Shown here piece by piece: positions 1 to 10,904 of a stretch of DNA of 64,000 nucleotides (position 1 is its first letter; each line of letters begins with the position of its first letter). The position numbers were made by a program, and so were the translations under genes. The notes beneath the pieces are model-generated. The model was not told where the DNA came from. It did not search any database and saw only the letters and a program-made list of their open reading frames with translations. This DNA is from Morchella semilibera. Lineage: Eukaryota > Ascomycota > Pezizomycetes > Pezizales > Morchellaceae. The stretch spans positions 3,038,001 to 3,102,000 of the forward strand of contig CM018604.1 of the NCBI GenBank assembly GCA_009192285.1, written 5' to 3'.

Positions 1-237
1 CGTCCTGCTCGTATTGCTGCTAGTTCTGAGGTCGGTGTACCTCCTGTTACGTCTGGGGCCGGCGCGCCTCCTGTTATCAATCAAGCTTCTCGTCCTTCTT
101 CTTCTTCTGGTTATGTTTTCGGGTTTCCTTTTGGTGCTTCTTCTTCTTCTGGCTCTGGATCTTTGGGTTTGGGTTCTCCTGGTTCGATGTCGGCGACTGC
201 CCCGGATCAGTCGGGTTTTCACGAGGACCTGTCTTAG
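1..237 (+). CDS. Gag C-terminal end of family-A Ty3/gypsy element (partial)
   Basis: Open frame entering from the left edge and ending at TAG 235-237. The visible 78 residues are Ser/Gly/Pro-rich low complexity, as expected for the tail of a fungal Gag; no zinc knuckle is seen in this piece. It lies directly upstream of a protease-RT frame in another reading frame, so it is read as the gag of the same element. The stop codon sits in the loop of a predicted hairpin (225-255). The start and 5' LTR lie outside the window. Confidence 0.6.
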   Translation, partial: RPARIAASSEVGVPPVTSGAGAPPVINQASRPSSSSGYVFGFPFGASSSSGSGSLGLGSPGSMSATAPDQSGFHEDLS

Positions 238-255
238 GTGGCTTAGGCCAGGTCC
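225..255 (+). promoter_or_regulatory. Hairpin around the gag stop codon, family A
   Basis: GGACCTG (225-231) pairs with CAGGTCC (249-255) across a 17-nt loop that contains the gag TAG (235-237). This matches in position the hairpin found at the gag stop of the two family-E elements. Role in termination, reinitiation or recoding is inference. Confidence 0.4.
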
Positions 256-266
256 CTCTTCTTTCT

Positions 267-2276
267 TTGTCTGCTTCTGCTGCTTCTGGTGTCTCTTGTG
301 AAAAGGTTTCAGATAACGATCATCTTGTTGTTTCATGTATTGTATCTGATGAGAATAAAACTGTTAAAACCTATTCGCTTGTTGACACCGGAGCTTCTGG
401 ATTTGCATTCATTGATGAATCGTTTGTACGCCACAAAGAACTCCCTACTACTCTTCTTCCTAATCCTCGTGCTCTTCATGTTATCGACGGTAGAGAAATC
501 TCCTCCGGTAGCATTACCCATATTGCTCATTTCTCTCTTTGCATTCAAGGCCATGTCGAAAAGGTTTCCGCCTATGTTACCCGCTTAGGACATTATCCGT
601 TGGTGCTAGGAATCCCCTGGCTGCGACGACACGATGTTACTATTAATTTTGCCGATAATTCGTTGACCTTCGGGTCCCCTCGCTGTCGTCAACGTTGCAA
701 TGATGATCAAGTTCCTGTTGATGTTAAGGGAATTACTTCACCTCTTCCTGCTAGTCACGACTTTGAGATCGTCAGTGCCGCTACCTTTGCCGAAACCACC
801 CAGGGGCTGACTGTTTATGCCCTGTTCCTTGGTGGTTCTACGGAATCCATACCTCCGGAAATTGCCACTCTGGTTCCTCCTGAACATCACCACTTCTGGC
901 AACGGTTTGGAAAGGAAGGTCCTCAGAAATTGCCACCGCACCGTCCCTACGATATTCGAATTAATCTTCATGAGGGAAAAGAACCCCCCTTCGGTCCTCT
1001 ATACAGTATGTCTCGAGATGAGCTGGCCGCATTGATTGAATACATTGATGATATGTTAAAGAAAGGGTTCATCGAGTCTAGCTCCTCCCCCGCCGGATCT
1101 CCTGTATTGTTTGTGAAAAAGCCTGGGGGCGGACTTCGATTTTGTGTGGATTACCGAGGCCTGAATGCTATTGCTGTCAAGAACCGTTATCCGCTGCCAC
1201 TGCCGAAGGAAACGTTTAATCAACTTTGCAAGGCCAAATGGTACACCAAGTTGGATTTGAAGAATGCCTATAACCTGGTCCGAGTAGCAGCTGGTGATGA
1301 ATGGAAGACCGCGTTTCGTACCCGAGTTGGCCATTTTCAGTATAAAGTGATGCCCTTTGGATTGACCAATGCTCCTGCCGTTTTTCAGCATTTTATTAAC
1401 GATACTCTCCGTCCGTTCTTGGATCGCTTTTGTACAGCTTACCTTGACGATATCCTCATCTATAGTGAGGATTTGGAATCTCACCGCGACCACGTCAATC
1501 AAGTTTTGCAAGCCCTTACCGATGCCGATCTTTATTGCTCTCCTGAGAAGTGCGAGTTCCAGGTTAAGGAAGTGAAGTACCTGGGTATGATTGTTACCAC
1601 CGAAGGCTTGAAGCTCGACCCCAAGAAGATTGAGACTATTGTTAAGTGGGCTCGCCCTCTAAATGTCCGGGATATACAAGTCTTTAACGGCTGGGCAAAT
1701 TTTTATCGACGCTTTATTAAGAATTATTCTGGTGTTGTTCGCCCTTTGACAACGCTTACTAAAGGGAATGTTCCTTTTAGTTGGTCTCCGACCTGTGAGG
1801 AAGCCTTTGAAGGCCTTAAAACTGCCTTTATTACGGCCCCAATTCTTCGCCACTTCGATTTCGATCGTAAGGCTATTGTGGAAACAGATGCTTCCGACTA
1901 TGTTTCAGGCGGTACACTTTCCCAGTATAGCGATGAGAATATTCTCCACCCTGTGGCTTTCTTTTCCGGAACTCACTCTCCCGCCGAATGCAATTACGAG
2001 ATTTATGATAAAGAATTGCTGGCCATTATTAAGTGTTTTGAGGAATGGAGAGCTGAGTTGATGGGGGTCGCCGAGCCTATTGAAGTTTTGAGTGATCATC
2101 GGAACTTGGAATATTTCATGACCAAGAGGGATTTGAATCGCCGACAGGCACGCTGGTCAGAGTTTCTCTCTCGGTTTAATTATGTGATCAAGTATCGGCC
2201 AGGGAAGCAAGGGGGGAAACCGGATGCATTGACTAGGAGATCAGGAGATCTGCCTAAAGAGGGGATGAACGCCTGA
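267..2276 (+). pseudogene. Pol part 1, family-A chromovirus: protease, RT, RNase H
   Basis: Aspartic protease DTGASG near residue 41, reverse transcriptase with FCVDYRGLN and the YLDD catalytic box near residue 391, and RNase H with ETDASDY near residue 536 and NYEIYDKE further on. These domains in this order are Ty3/gypsy (Metaviridae) pol. The motif usually read as EFLGFANFYRRF is here VFNGWANFYRRF. The frame stops early at 2274-2276; comparison with the family-E pol at 16844-19969 (PKEGDERL) shows that one G has been lost in the G-run near 2262, so the stop is a frameshift product, not the natural end. The first Met is uncertain because pol is probably made from a gag-pol transcript. Confidence 0.9.
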
Positions 2277-3045
2277 CGCAGCAAAGTCAGACAGTGTTGA
2301 AGTCCCATAATTTGGGTTTGTTGGCAGCCATTCCGGCTGTCCGAGGACAGTCACCCCTAGAAAAACTTTTTGAACAAGCTTATATCACTGACCCATTTCC
2401 AACCAAGATCCTAGGACTCCTTCGAGATGGTGTTCGGCACTCTCGAGAAATTACGTTGGCAGAATGCTCGACTAGGAAAGGCCTTCTGACCTACCGCGGA
2501 AAACTTTTTGTTCCAAATGACGTGTCTTTGCACTTGCACTTGTTGAAAGAACATCATGATGCTCCGTCTGCAGGCCATCCCGGGAAAGCTAAAACCTTTC
2601 AACTTCTCGCCCGTTCTTATTATTGGCCAGGGATGCGCAGTACAGTGGACCGCTATGTGAGGAATTGTCATACCTGTAGTCGAAGCAAGACCTCCCGTCA
2701 TGCCCCTTACGGAGTCCTTCGCCCCTTACCGATTCCTCAAAGGCCTTGGACTCATATTTCCATGGATTTCGTTACTGGACTTCCGGAGAGCAAGGGTAAA
2801 AATGCAATTCTGGTTGTGGTAGATCGTTTGTCTAAGATGAGACACTACATTGCTTGTCATACTACCACTGGATCCGAGGACCTAGCTCGTTTGTTTATCG
2901 ATCACGTCTGGAAACTTCACGGCCTTCCCACGAGCATCGTCTCGGATCGCGGCACTCAGTTTACATCAAGATTCTGGAAATCTCTATGCAAGGTGCTTAA
3001 GATCAATGCTGCAATGTCCTCCGCCTTTCACCCAGAAACTGATGG
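2277..3045 (+). pseudogene. Pol part 2, family A: integrase zinc-binding and catalytic region
   Basis: Continues pol in the next frame after the frameshift near 2262. The HHCC integrase finger (HHDAPSAGHPG...CHTCSRSK, about 2550-2690) is followed by the catalytic core with SMDFVTGLPES, VVVDRLSKM and VSDRGTQF. Near 3045 an extra A turns the expected DGQTERIN into DGQNREN and moves the frame again. Two single-base frameshifts mean this copy cannot make a full polyprotein unless they are assembly errors. Confidence 0.88.
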
Positions 3046-3920
3046 CCAAAACCGAGAGAATCAACGCGGTCATGGAACAGTATTTACGGAGCTACGTCTC
3101 CTATCAACAAGACGATTGGGTAGACTGGCTTCCGCTGGCTGAGTTCGCGTCGAATAATCACCCCTCTGAGTCTACGCAGTTGTCCCCTTTTATGGCTAAT
3201 TATGCGTTCGATCCACGCTTCACGGAGAACCTTGCGCTGCCCCCGCTCGCCTCCGGCCCTCAGGATACTAATGCTCTGGTCCAAAAGATGACGGAGATCC
3301 ACGATCATTTGCAGGCCGAGATTTGTTACGCTCAGGATCGTCAGGAAAGCAATGCCAATGCTCACCGTCTCCCCGCTCCCCTGTTTGAGGTCGGCGACGA
3401 GGTATGGCTGAATGCCAGGAACATCCAGACTACCCGCCCCTCGCGCAAGCTTGACTGGAAACGCCTCGGACGGTTTAAGATTAAGTCGGTCATCAGCCCC
3501 TATGCCTACGAGCTTGATCTTCCTTCAACCATGAAGATACATCCTGTCTTTCATGTCTCGAAACTGGAACCCTGCGCCACGGATCCTCTGCCAGGCCATG
3601 TTCCTCCTCCTGCGCCTCCGATTATTGTTGATGGTGATGAAGAATGGGAAGTTGATGAACTTCTGGACTCTCGTCTTCGTTATTCACGTCTGCAGTATTT
3701 GGTTAAGTGGAAGGGTTATGATGCACCAACCTGGGAGTACGCGGAGAATCTTACTAATGTCCCTCGTCTGTTGACCCGGTTTCATATGGCATACCCCACC
3801 AAGCCGAGGCCTGACGGAGTTCTCGCGGAGCTCGAACCTAATGAGAGGGCAACTATCACGGCCCCGCTTCCTGCACCTCGCCTCCCGCCAAGACGTCTTC
3901 GGAACAGGGTTGTTGGATAG
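3046..3920 (+). pseudogene. Pol part 3, family A: integrase C-terminus and chromodomain
   Basis: Resumes with ERINAVMEQYLRSYVSYQQDDW, then the GPY/F-like segment ([34 protein letters not shown]) and a chromodomain (EWEVDELLDSR...YLVKWKGYDAPTWE...). A chromodomain here places the element among chromoviruses; in known chromoviruses it helps direct integration to heterochromatin. The frame ends at TAG 3918-3920, a few bases inside the 3' LTR, so the last codons are encoded by the LTR. Confidence 0.88.
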
Positions 3921-4366
3921 TATCGGTCGATGTCGGAAGTAGGATGATGGATTAGGAAGGAGCTCGGGTGATAGAATGTAAGCGCTAGGAAGGATGGAGT
4001 AGTATTGGGTTAGAAGTATGGGTATTGGGAATAGTACGGGTGATACGAGAATGTAGGAGTTTCTATGGGATTCTATGGTATGAGTCATCGGTGCGGGGGG
4101 ATAGTTGTATATATAGAGTGTGTTCTTTCCTATGTTTCTGCCTCTCTAGGCAACGTCTTCTTTCTGTTAGCAATATATTACTTTGGCTTCGGCCCTCCTG
4201 TCTTCACCTCGTCTCTGAACCTGAGTCCGAACCTGAACCTGAACCCGACCCGAACCTGAACCCGAACCTGTCTCACCTTGGGTATATCCTGAGCCGACCC
4301 CGTCCTGCCTCTGTCTCTAAGTTCTATCTCGTCTCGCTGCTAAGTCCGACCCCGCCCCGTTAGACA
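3911..4366 (+). repeat. 3' LTR of family A (LTR-A)
   Basis: Starts TGTTGGATAG and ends about CCGTTAGACA. A second copy lies inverted at 33494-33911, which defines the family and its start. It contains TGAGTCA (4081-4087) and TATATATA (4108-4115), then a pyrimidine-rich tract and a variable hexamer run of the GAACCT/GAACCC type near 4217-4270. The exact last bases are uncertain because the two copies differ there. Confidence 0.8.
4081..4115 (+). promoter_or_regulatory. LTR-A core promoter: TGAGTCA plus TATA box
   Basis: TGAGTCA at 4081-4087, the consensus of fungal Gcn4/CPC1-type bZIP factors, lies 20 bp upstream of TATATATA at 4108-4115. The same arrangement recurs in other LTR families of this window. 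Confidence 0.55.
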
Positions 4367-6015
4367 AAACCACCTCAGCATCAGCAACACGGACTGCTGT
4401 CGCAGGCCCAAGTACTCCAAAAGCCACAACCAAAGCTCCAAGAGCAACAGCACCAACTGCCCGGCGCCAAGATCTGCAGTCTGGGGGATCCTCTACTACT
4501 AATTCCCAACCTGCTAGTACACCCCCGAGAGCCATCCACAAAGCTCCCAGAGCTATCGCGGTATCTAAGAGCGCACATCAAGACGAAGATAGAGACGAGC
4601 ACAACCATCCCGAGGGCGGAAACGAGGACGAGGATGAGGACAATCAAGACGAAGAAGAAGACGAAGAAGAAGACGAAGACGAAGACGAAGACGACGAAGA
4701 CGAAGACGAAGACGAACCTCGCCACGCCTCACAAGGACGTCGTCAGAGACAGAAAAAAAAAAGGGCTTTCAAGGCAAAGTGGTCAAAGGAGGTTGTTTCG
4801 ATGGACGCAAGCACTGCCAAGGTGACTTTGGGACTGGCCGCCTCGCCAAAGAGTTACAACAGGTTGAGGAAAGACCTCGCGGCAGAGATGACGAGAACAG
4901 GATAGGTCAATAAAAGAACTAGTGGGCTTAAACATTATAATGAGTTGGTGGCATGGCTTCTCGAACAGAGGCCTCTGGTAGGTTTGGCCACGATTATGGG
5001 AGGTCAGAGGAATAGCGCCAGGGCCAAGGTACAGGAAGCACTTACCTGGCTAGTGGTAGATGTCAGTCGGAAGGAAAAGGTCTCTAAGGGCATGGGGAAC
5101 CGGGAATTCACCGAGATTGACGCTCACGACCCCGAGCTGGACGCTGACGATTCGGATGATCTGCCGCAAAGGTCCTCAGAGCGCTCGGCAAAGCGCCAGA
5201 AGCTATCGCCACACCCGGCCCGGACTAATATCTGGGTCACCGTTGTCGACCCGGACCAGTTTAACGACTACGATCCTGATGCTAGGAGACGGGAGTACGC
5301 TTGGACTCATGAAAATAATGAGCCTAGTTACGCTGCCGTGATGACTCGGAAGAATATCCAAGAGCTTGGGAGAGTCGCATCCAAGCATATCCCTGTTGGT
5401 CGATTGGTCAGGGAATTCTATGGCTCGATGAACCAACCAGCCGAACCGGAGGAGGAGCCAACCTGGGTCCGCATAATGGACACTGAGGAGGTAGAAGCCT
5501 GGATGCTGGGAAGCCTGGCGAAACCTCTCCGGGTTCTGGCCATACTTCACAGAGAAGGCCAGACTGAGCCCCATGGCGGCGACGAAACCCCTCCTAGAAG
5601 ACTATACCAGCCGTACACCACCAGTGACGATTATGGACACTTTGAATATCCGGCTGAAGACTCTGAATTTGAGGGCGGAGTTAGATTGACCTCGATTGGA
5701 ACCAGGCTTATCATGCCGAAGAATGATGCATCGTTCCAGGTAAACCTCCACAAGATCTCGTCACGCCGGAATAGGCAGCAAGCAGCCCTTGAGCTCCTCA
5801 ACCAGAAGTACCTTAATAAGTACCCTGTGGGTGTTGGTATTGCAGACCCTAACTTCAGAATTGGGCGTGTCTGGGGGGCTGCGGAGATCGCTCAGAAGCG
5901 TGAGGAGGACAGAAACAAAGCCCCGCGCCGCCGTACAATGGGAAAGATGAAGACTCCCTTGGTTCCCCTCCCCGGAGGTAGTGGTGACGGTGACGGTGAT
6001 GGTGATAGTGCTTAA
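4367..6015 (+). pseudogene. Unrecognised acidic nuclear-type protein gene, 5' end cut by LTR-A
   Basis: One reading frame runs from the LTR-A edge to TAA 6013-6015 with a single internal TAG at 4903-4905; codons on both sides of it stay in frame, so it is probably one gene with a nonsense mutation (CAG to TAG would fit). The first part is Ala/Thr/Pro-rich, then an Asp/Glu tract of about 35 residues (4610-4715), then a basic stretch. After the stop come another acidic patch, a KRQKLSPHP nuclear-localisation-like segment and a C-terminal GDGDGDG run. No family recognised. No ATG lies upstream of the acidic tract, which suggests the 5' end was lost when the element inserted. Confidence 0.5.
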
Positions 6016-6630
6016 GCCTATTTGGCGAGAGTTTGGAAAGGTTTTGCGAGATTCTGGTGAGTTATTCGCACTTCAGCATGATTGATCTATGTTAACCGAC
6101 CCCATAGATTTTTTCCCCACTATTTTTTATTAAGGTATACAGAGGTTTCGAAAGGTTTGGCGATAGCTTTAAGAGCTTTCAAAATGGTCGGTAACAGCTT
6201 TGTGTTAGGTATTATTTGTTGTTTCCTTGGTCCGCGCATGTTAACCACGTAGCATTTTGGGTGATTACTATTATTAGAGAGTGTTGATTTGAGGCTTGGT
6301 ATTATTAGATAGCGTTGATTTATTCTTAGGTTGGGAGCATTTATTTGATACTGATAGGTAGCGAATATCAAAGTGATTTGAAGCCTTCTTGAATGCTACT
6401 AGTGATCTCGAAAGCTATCGCGAAGCCTCCTGAAAACATCATTATTGCGAGTGATTACCGATGAGACTATTTTAACCCAAATTGGTGTGTCCAGCCCATC
6501 TAATTAGCCAATTTTAGTCTGTATGTGGTTAGCCTTAGATTACATGAAAAATTTTCACGCCAAGCACTTCGTTTGATTAGAAATCAGGACAGCTTTCAAA
6601 ACCCTCAGGGGGGCCCTCACAGGCATCAAG
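6016..6630. other. AT-rich intergenic DNA, nothing recognised
   Basis: No convincing frame, repeat or RNA gene. Likely 3' flank of the acidic gene and promoter side of the gene starting at 6631. Confidence 0.5.
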
Positions 6631-9020
6631 ATGCCTCAAGCAAAGCGTCCCTCAACGTCCGAAACGACCAAATCTACCCCAAGGCTCCCTGACCCTAAAG
6701 ACCACAATGGGGAAACTACACAGGAAGATCCAGACGAGGGTGAAACTGTACTCGAGAGAGCTCCCAACACTCTCACGAGAGTCAGCACAACCACGAAGAA
6801 AGCTCAAGGAAAGCGGCCGTCAGTATCCGAAAGGAGCACTTCTTCTCGTAAACGTTCAAGGCCCACAAATGAAATTTCATCGGATGAGGATCTACCTGAT
6901 CCTCCATTGCGCCATTCGGCCAAAGCTCAGCGAGTCCCCAAATTGTCTCTGAGGAGCCATTCTCGACGGAACAAAAAATCTAAAGAATCTGGTGCTCGGG
7001 TGGAGTTTAACATCGAAGAACAAACGTCGGAGGGGGAGCAAGAGGTTCAAGAGCGCCTTACAACCAGTTCTTCAGAATATGATGATGACTGACTAGACAC
7101 TCCGGTAATACGCGACCAGAGCCTGAGGCATCAGGTCGGAGACAAGAGACCCCCCGGGAACGCAGGTCGGAGACAAGAGACCCCCGGGTACGCAAGTCGC
7201 CGGAAAGAGACCTCCGAATAGTCAGGTAACGACTGCCAGAGGTGTGGCGAGTGCCCGGAGAAAGCCCACCAGTGCGATTGCTGAGGCAATTGCGTCGTCA
7301 GCAGTGGAGATTAACGTTATTGAAGTAATTAACCCCAGTCCTTTTTTGATAAGTGACTGAAATGAAAGAAATTTTAGATGGGAAATCGTACATCGTCGAA
7401 GCCAACGAAAAATCCATCGAGCGCTCCACAAAGACCGCCGATGACTCCTGTGGACCCAGCGATGGCTCCTACTGCTACCCCCAGAAGACTGACTGCTTTT
7501 AATTACTCTTCATCTTTTCGTTTCCCGCCCCCTTCCTCTTCTAGGTTTGGAGAATCGTCACCAACACCAATGGCATTGAATCCTGGATCCATGCCACCAA
7601 GCGATGATAGCTCCTGGGGCAGTTCTACGGGCTTTGAGATTAGCTCTCGAATACCTCAAAGAATGGAGCCATCCCCACTAGGGAGACCACCTCGGAATAA
7701 CGATACAGCGAACTCTAACTATCTGTCGCCTTCACCTTCTTTACCTCCGCCCCACGATGACGACAGGTATCATTACCAAACCCCTGAAAGCTCTCGTCAA
7801 GCCTCTTCTGGCCAGATACCTCGTACACCTGCTCCAAACTCTAGAAGTGCGAGTGTGCTTCCTTTGGAAGCCCAAAGGATTGAGAAAAAGTGTAGTATAT
7901 TGATAGGTGATCACACACTGTTTGAGGAGCCTTTTCCAAGCCCTGCGAGACTCTCGGTTTTGGTGGTGAATATGTGGGTACAAGCAAGTCGTAGTTTAGG
8001 AATCAGCGCAGAAATCGATGAGGTTATTATAAAACAGGTGAGTGTCCCCGAAGATCCCATGATAGCTCCTAGGGAACTGAGGAGGCCCCACAGGTTAGGA
8101 GCTTGCACTCCCGAGTGCGCTCACACCTGTTGAGCGCAGTGAAGGAACGGCTAGCAGACTCTAGGATTTACGGAATTGCAAAGATTCGCACACAAGTGGA
8201 GAGGGCCGGGAGAGTTGACTATCTTTTGAGGAATGATCGGTTCATCAGCCATCCAGCGCATTATGAGGTATATCCAAATTCTTGGGGACCACGGCGATAG
8301 CTCTAACAAGCTTTAGACGTCTAGCTGCAAATTCTTGGCTCCGGAGATCATCGAGGTTTTATACTATAGGTTTTTTGATGGGGCGAGGAGGCGAGGGTCC
8401 CGTGAACCAGATTTCCTTGACTGAATAAACCATACGTTGATATGCCTGATAGCGACCGCCATTTGGCATGGGATTCGCGCATGGTCCACGGGGAATTATG
8501 TGGTGCCTCAAAATTTCCAGACTCAAAATGATAGTGTAGTGAGTAAGTATTTCTCATATCTCCTAGAGATATGGCGAGTGCTAACCGAGGTGTTACGAAT
8601 GCTCTAGAAACCTTCACGAGGATGGTAAACACTTGGACGTCACGTAGTCGTTCCAACCAAGAGGGCATCTTGAAATTGATAAATGACAATCTCCGAGACA
8701 AGGTAAGAACCCGATCTTAATCACCGGTTATAACCTAAACTAATGATTTGTAGATACAAGAGAAAAAGGGGGTCACGGTCGAGGATATCCCAGTCGAGGG
8801 TCTTAGCGAGGACGATGATGTTCTGGCGGAGGCTCTGGAAGCTCTCAGGAGTGCTCGGGGAGGCCAAGGCGAGAAATCTAAACCCGGAAAAACTAACCTT
8901 CCACCACACGGGCTTGAATATGGTACGGATGGAGAGCCGGACCTACCTGAAGAAGAAGAGGAAGAGATTGAGGAAATAGTGGAAGAGGGTAGAGAAACAA
9001 CAGAAGAGGACCCTAACTAA
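6631..9020 (+). pseudogene. DUF6532-like fungal protein gene, multi-exon, eroded
   Basis: Exons can be followed as 6631-7324, 7378-8037, 8094-8267, 8317-8702 and 8754-9020, with introns 7325-7377, 8038-8093, 8268-8316 and 8703-8753, all GT-AG and mostly with CTRAY-like branch sites (ctctaac, aactaat). The N-terminal half is a Ser/Thr/Lys/Arg/Pro-rich disordered region with SRKRSRP-type basic patches. The second half has the pattern I recall for DUF6532: KIRTQVERAGRVDYLLRNDR, then APEIIEVLYYRFFDG, then LICLIATAIWHGIRAWSTG. The C-terminus is acidic (EEEEEEIEEIVEE). Defects: TGA 7090-7092, one extra C in the first repeat near 7152, TGA 8422-8424, and a frame change near 8560. Both stops fit CGA to TGA. 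Function of the family is unknown. Confidence 0.6.
7133..7223 (+). repeat. 30-bp coding tandem repeat inside the DUF6532-like gene
   Basis: Three units (7133-7163, 7164-7193, 7194-7223) built on AGGTCGGAGACAAGAGACCC. The first unit carries one extra C. Read through that indel the repeat encodes a ten-residue unit of the form QVGDKRPPGT, so it is an in-frame peptide repeat spoiled by a single base. Confidence 0.7.
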
Positions 9021-9540
9021 AATAACGAGATCTCTGAGAGGTATGGGGAAGTCTGTAGAGATAGTAATAAGACCTTATGTATTATTATAATTATTATATA
9101 GTGGCGAGACCATAAGTGAATATATCCATACCATTCGAGGAACAGAAGAGGCCTCTGAAAGCTATCGTGAGGTGAATAAATACATGAAAAGCACCAACCA
9201 GCACCAGGAGCTAGATGTGCGCGCCAGGGACTCCCCAGGCGCAATGGATGATGGAAAGTATATTAGCAGGGGAGATCGGGGCGGAAACGTGATGCCCAGG
9301 CGGAGCCAGGCGGAGCCAGGCGCAGGGTATCTCCACCAGGGATATAGGTGCCCTTCCAGGCGTTACCTGAGAGAAAACCAAACTCCTGGCGCTAACCAAG
9401 GTTGGGATTTAGTTCAGGGCTCTCAGGGCGTTGAAAGCCTCGCCCGGAGCGCCCGGAGGTTTGGCGAGGTTCTCAGGAGAATGGGTTTTTATCCGGTGCG
9501 CCCTCAGCGCCCTGAGCACCTGGAGCGCCCGGCGAAATCG
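9021..9540. other. Intergenic DNA, GC-rich at its right end
   Basis: No gene recognised. 9298-9325 holds a short GGCGGAGCCA duplication; 9420-9540 is rich in GCGCCC-type motifs and joins an integrase fragment without a visible 5' LTR or gag/RT, so 9541 is a truncation breakpoint. Confidence 0.45.
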
Positions 9541-10880
9541 GCAGGTTTGCTGATGTATCGACGAAAACTCTTTGTATCAGAACACGAAGAGTTACAACTT
9601 AGGCTTCTCCAGGAATACCACGATAAACCATCAGCAGGCCACCCCGGTAGAGCAAAAACCCTGGAGCTCCTTAGTCGTGAATACTATTGGCCGAACATGC
9701 GAAAGTATACTGACCGCTATGTTATGAATTGCCATACTTGTCAAAGAAGCAAAGCGAACCGCAATGCCCCTCAAGGAGTACTTCGTCCTCCCTCAGTCCC
9801 TAAAGCCCCATGGATGGATGTGTCAATGGATTTTGTTACGGGCTTACCACTAAGTAATGGATATAATGCCATATTGGTTATCGTCGACCGCCTTACCAAG
9901 ATGAGACACTTTATCCATGTACCGAGGAATCAGGAGTTAGAGACGTCGCTCGAATGTATTTGGAAAATGTTTGGAAATTGCACGGCCTACCATAAAAAAT
10001 AGTTTCGGACCGGGGTACCCAATTTACTTCCGACTTTTGGAAAGTACTTTGCGAACATCTTGAGATTTCTCCCCGTTACTCCACCGCTTTTCACCCACAG
10101 ACTGACGGTCAGACCGAAAGGGTTAATGCTATTATGGAATAGTACCTCCGGAGCTATGTGGATTACCAACAGGATAATTGGGCTACGTATCTCCCTATGC
10201 CCGAGTCCGCTACGAATAATCATGTTTCCGAGTCAACCAAACTTTTCCCCTTCGAAGTGAACTACGGACGTCACCCCCGAATGAACTTTGGCCCGCTACA
10301 TCATGGCAGGACTACCAACGAGGACCAGGCCAAATCCTATGGCAAGAGATATGTCCGAAGTGTTTGATTTCCTTCGAGCAGAGATGTTTAGGGCCCAACG
10401 TATCCAAGAAGAGTCAGCAAATACCAGTCGGACCCCCGCGCCCCATTATGTTATTGGAGATAAGGTATGGCTATCGACCCATAATTTATTAACCAAACGA
10501 CTCTCAAAGAAGCTGGATTGGAAACAAGTTGGACTTTATCCAATTGCATGAGTTGTTAGCCCCTATGCCTATGAGTTGACACTACCTTCATCGATGAAGG
10601 TACACCCAGTGTTCCATGTTTCATTACTTTCCCCCGCCGCCAATGACCCAGTTCCCGGACAGATACTACCGCCCCCACCCCCAGTTGAGATTGAAGGAGA
10701 ACAGGAATGGGAAGTGGATACAATTTTGAATTCTCGGAAACGCTGTAGAAGACTGGAGTACCTCGTCCACTATACCGGGTACGATGAACCATCATGACAA
10801 CCTTATGGAGACTTAGACAATTCTTCCGAGTTGGTTAAAGATTTCTACGAACGATACCCACGCAAGCCTAAGAGGACTTA
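9541..10880 (+). pseudogene. 5'-truncated gypsy integrase with chromodomain
   Basis: Begins inside pol (GLLMYRRKLFVSE), then the HHCC finger (YHDKPSAGHPG...CHTCQRSK) and core (SMDFVTGLPLS, VIVDRLTKM). A frame break near 9945 spoils ARDVA..YLENVWK; then TAG in place of Gln at 10141 (MEQY), another frame break near 10345, one near 10550, and TGA in place of Trp at 10795. The end has the chromodomain [11 protein letters not shown]...[13 protein letters not shown]. No gag, protease or RT is present. A purine tract (CAGAGGGGGACC, 10886-10897) leads to the LTR at 10905. Confidence 0.85.
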
Positions 10881-10904
10881 GGCCTCAGAGGGGGACCTAA
10901 TATC

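Noticed and set aside
3911-4366. TSD for the family-A element
   Set aside because: Its 5' LTR lies outside the window, so no duplication can be checked.
4903-4922. Mini-intron removing the TAG in the acidic gene
   Set aside because: The only available GT...AG would be about 17 nt, far below fungal intron size.
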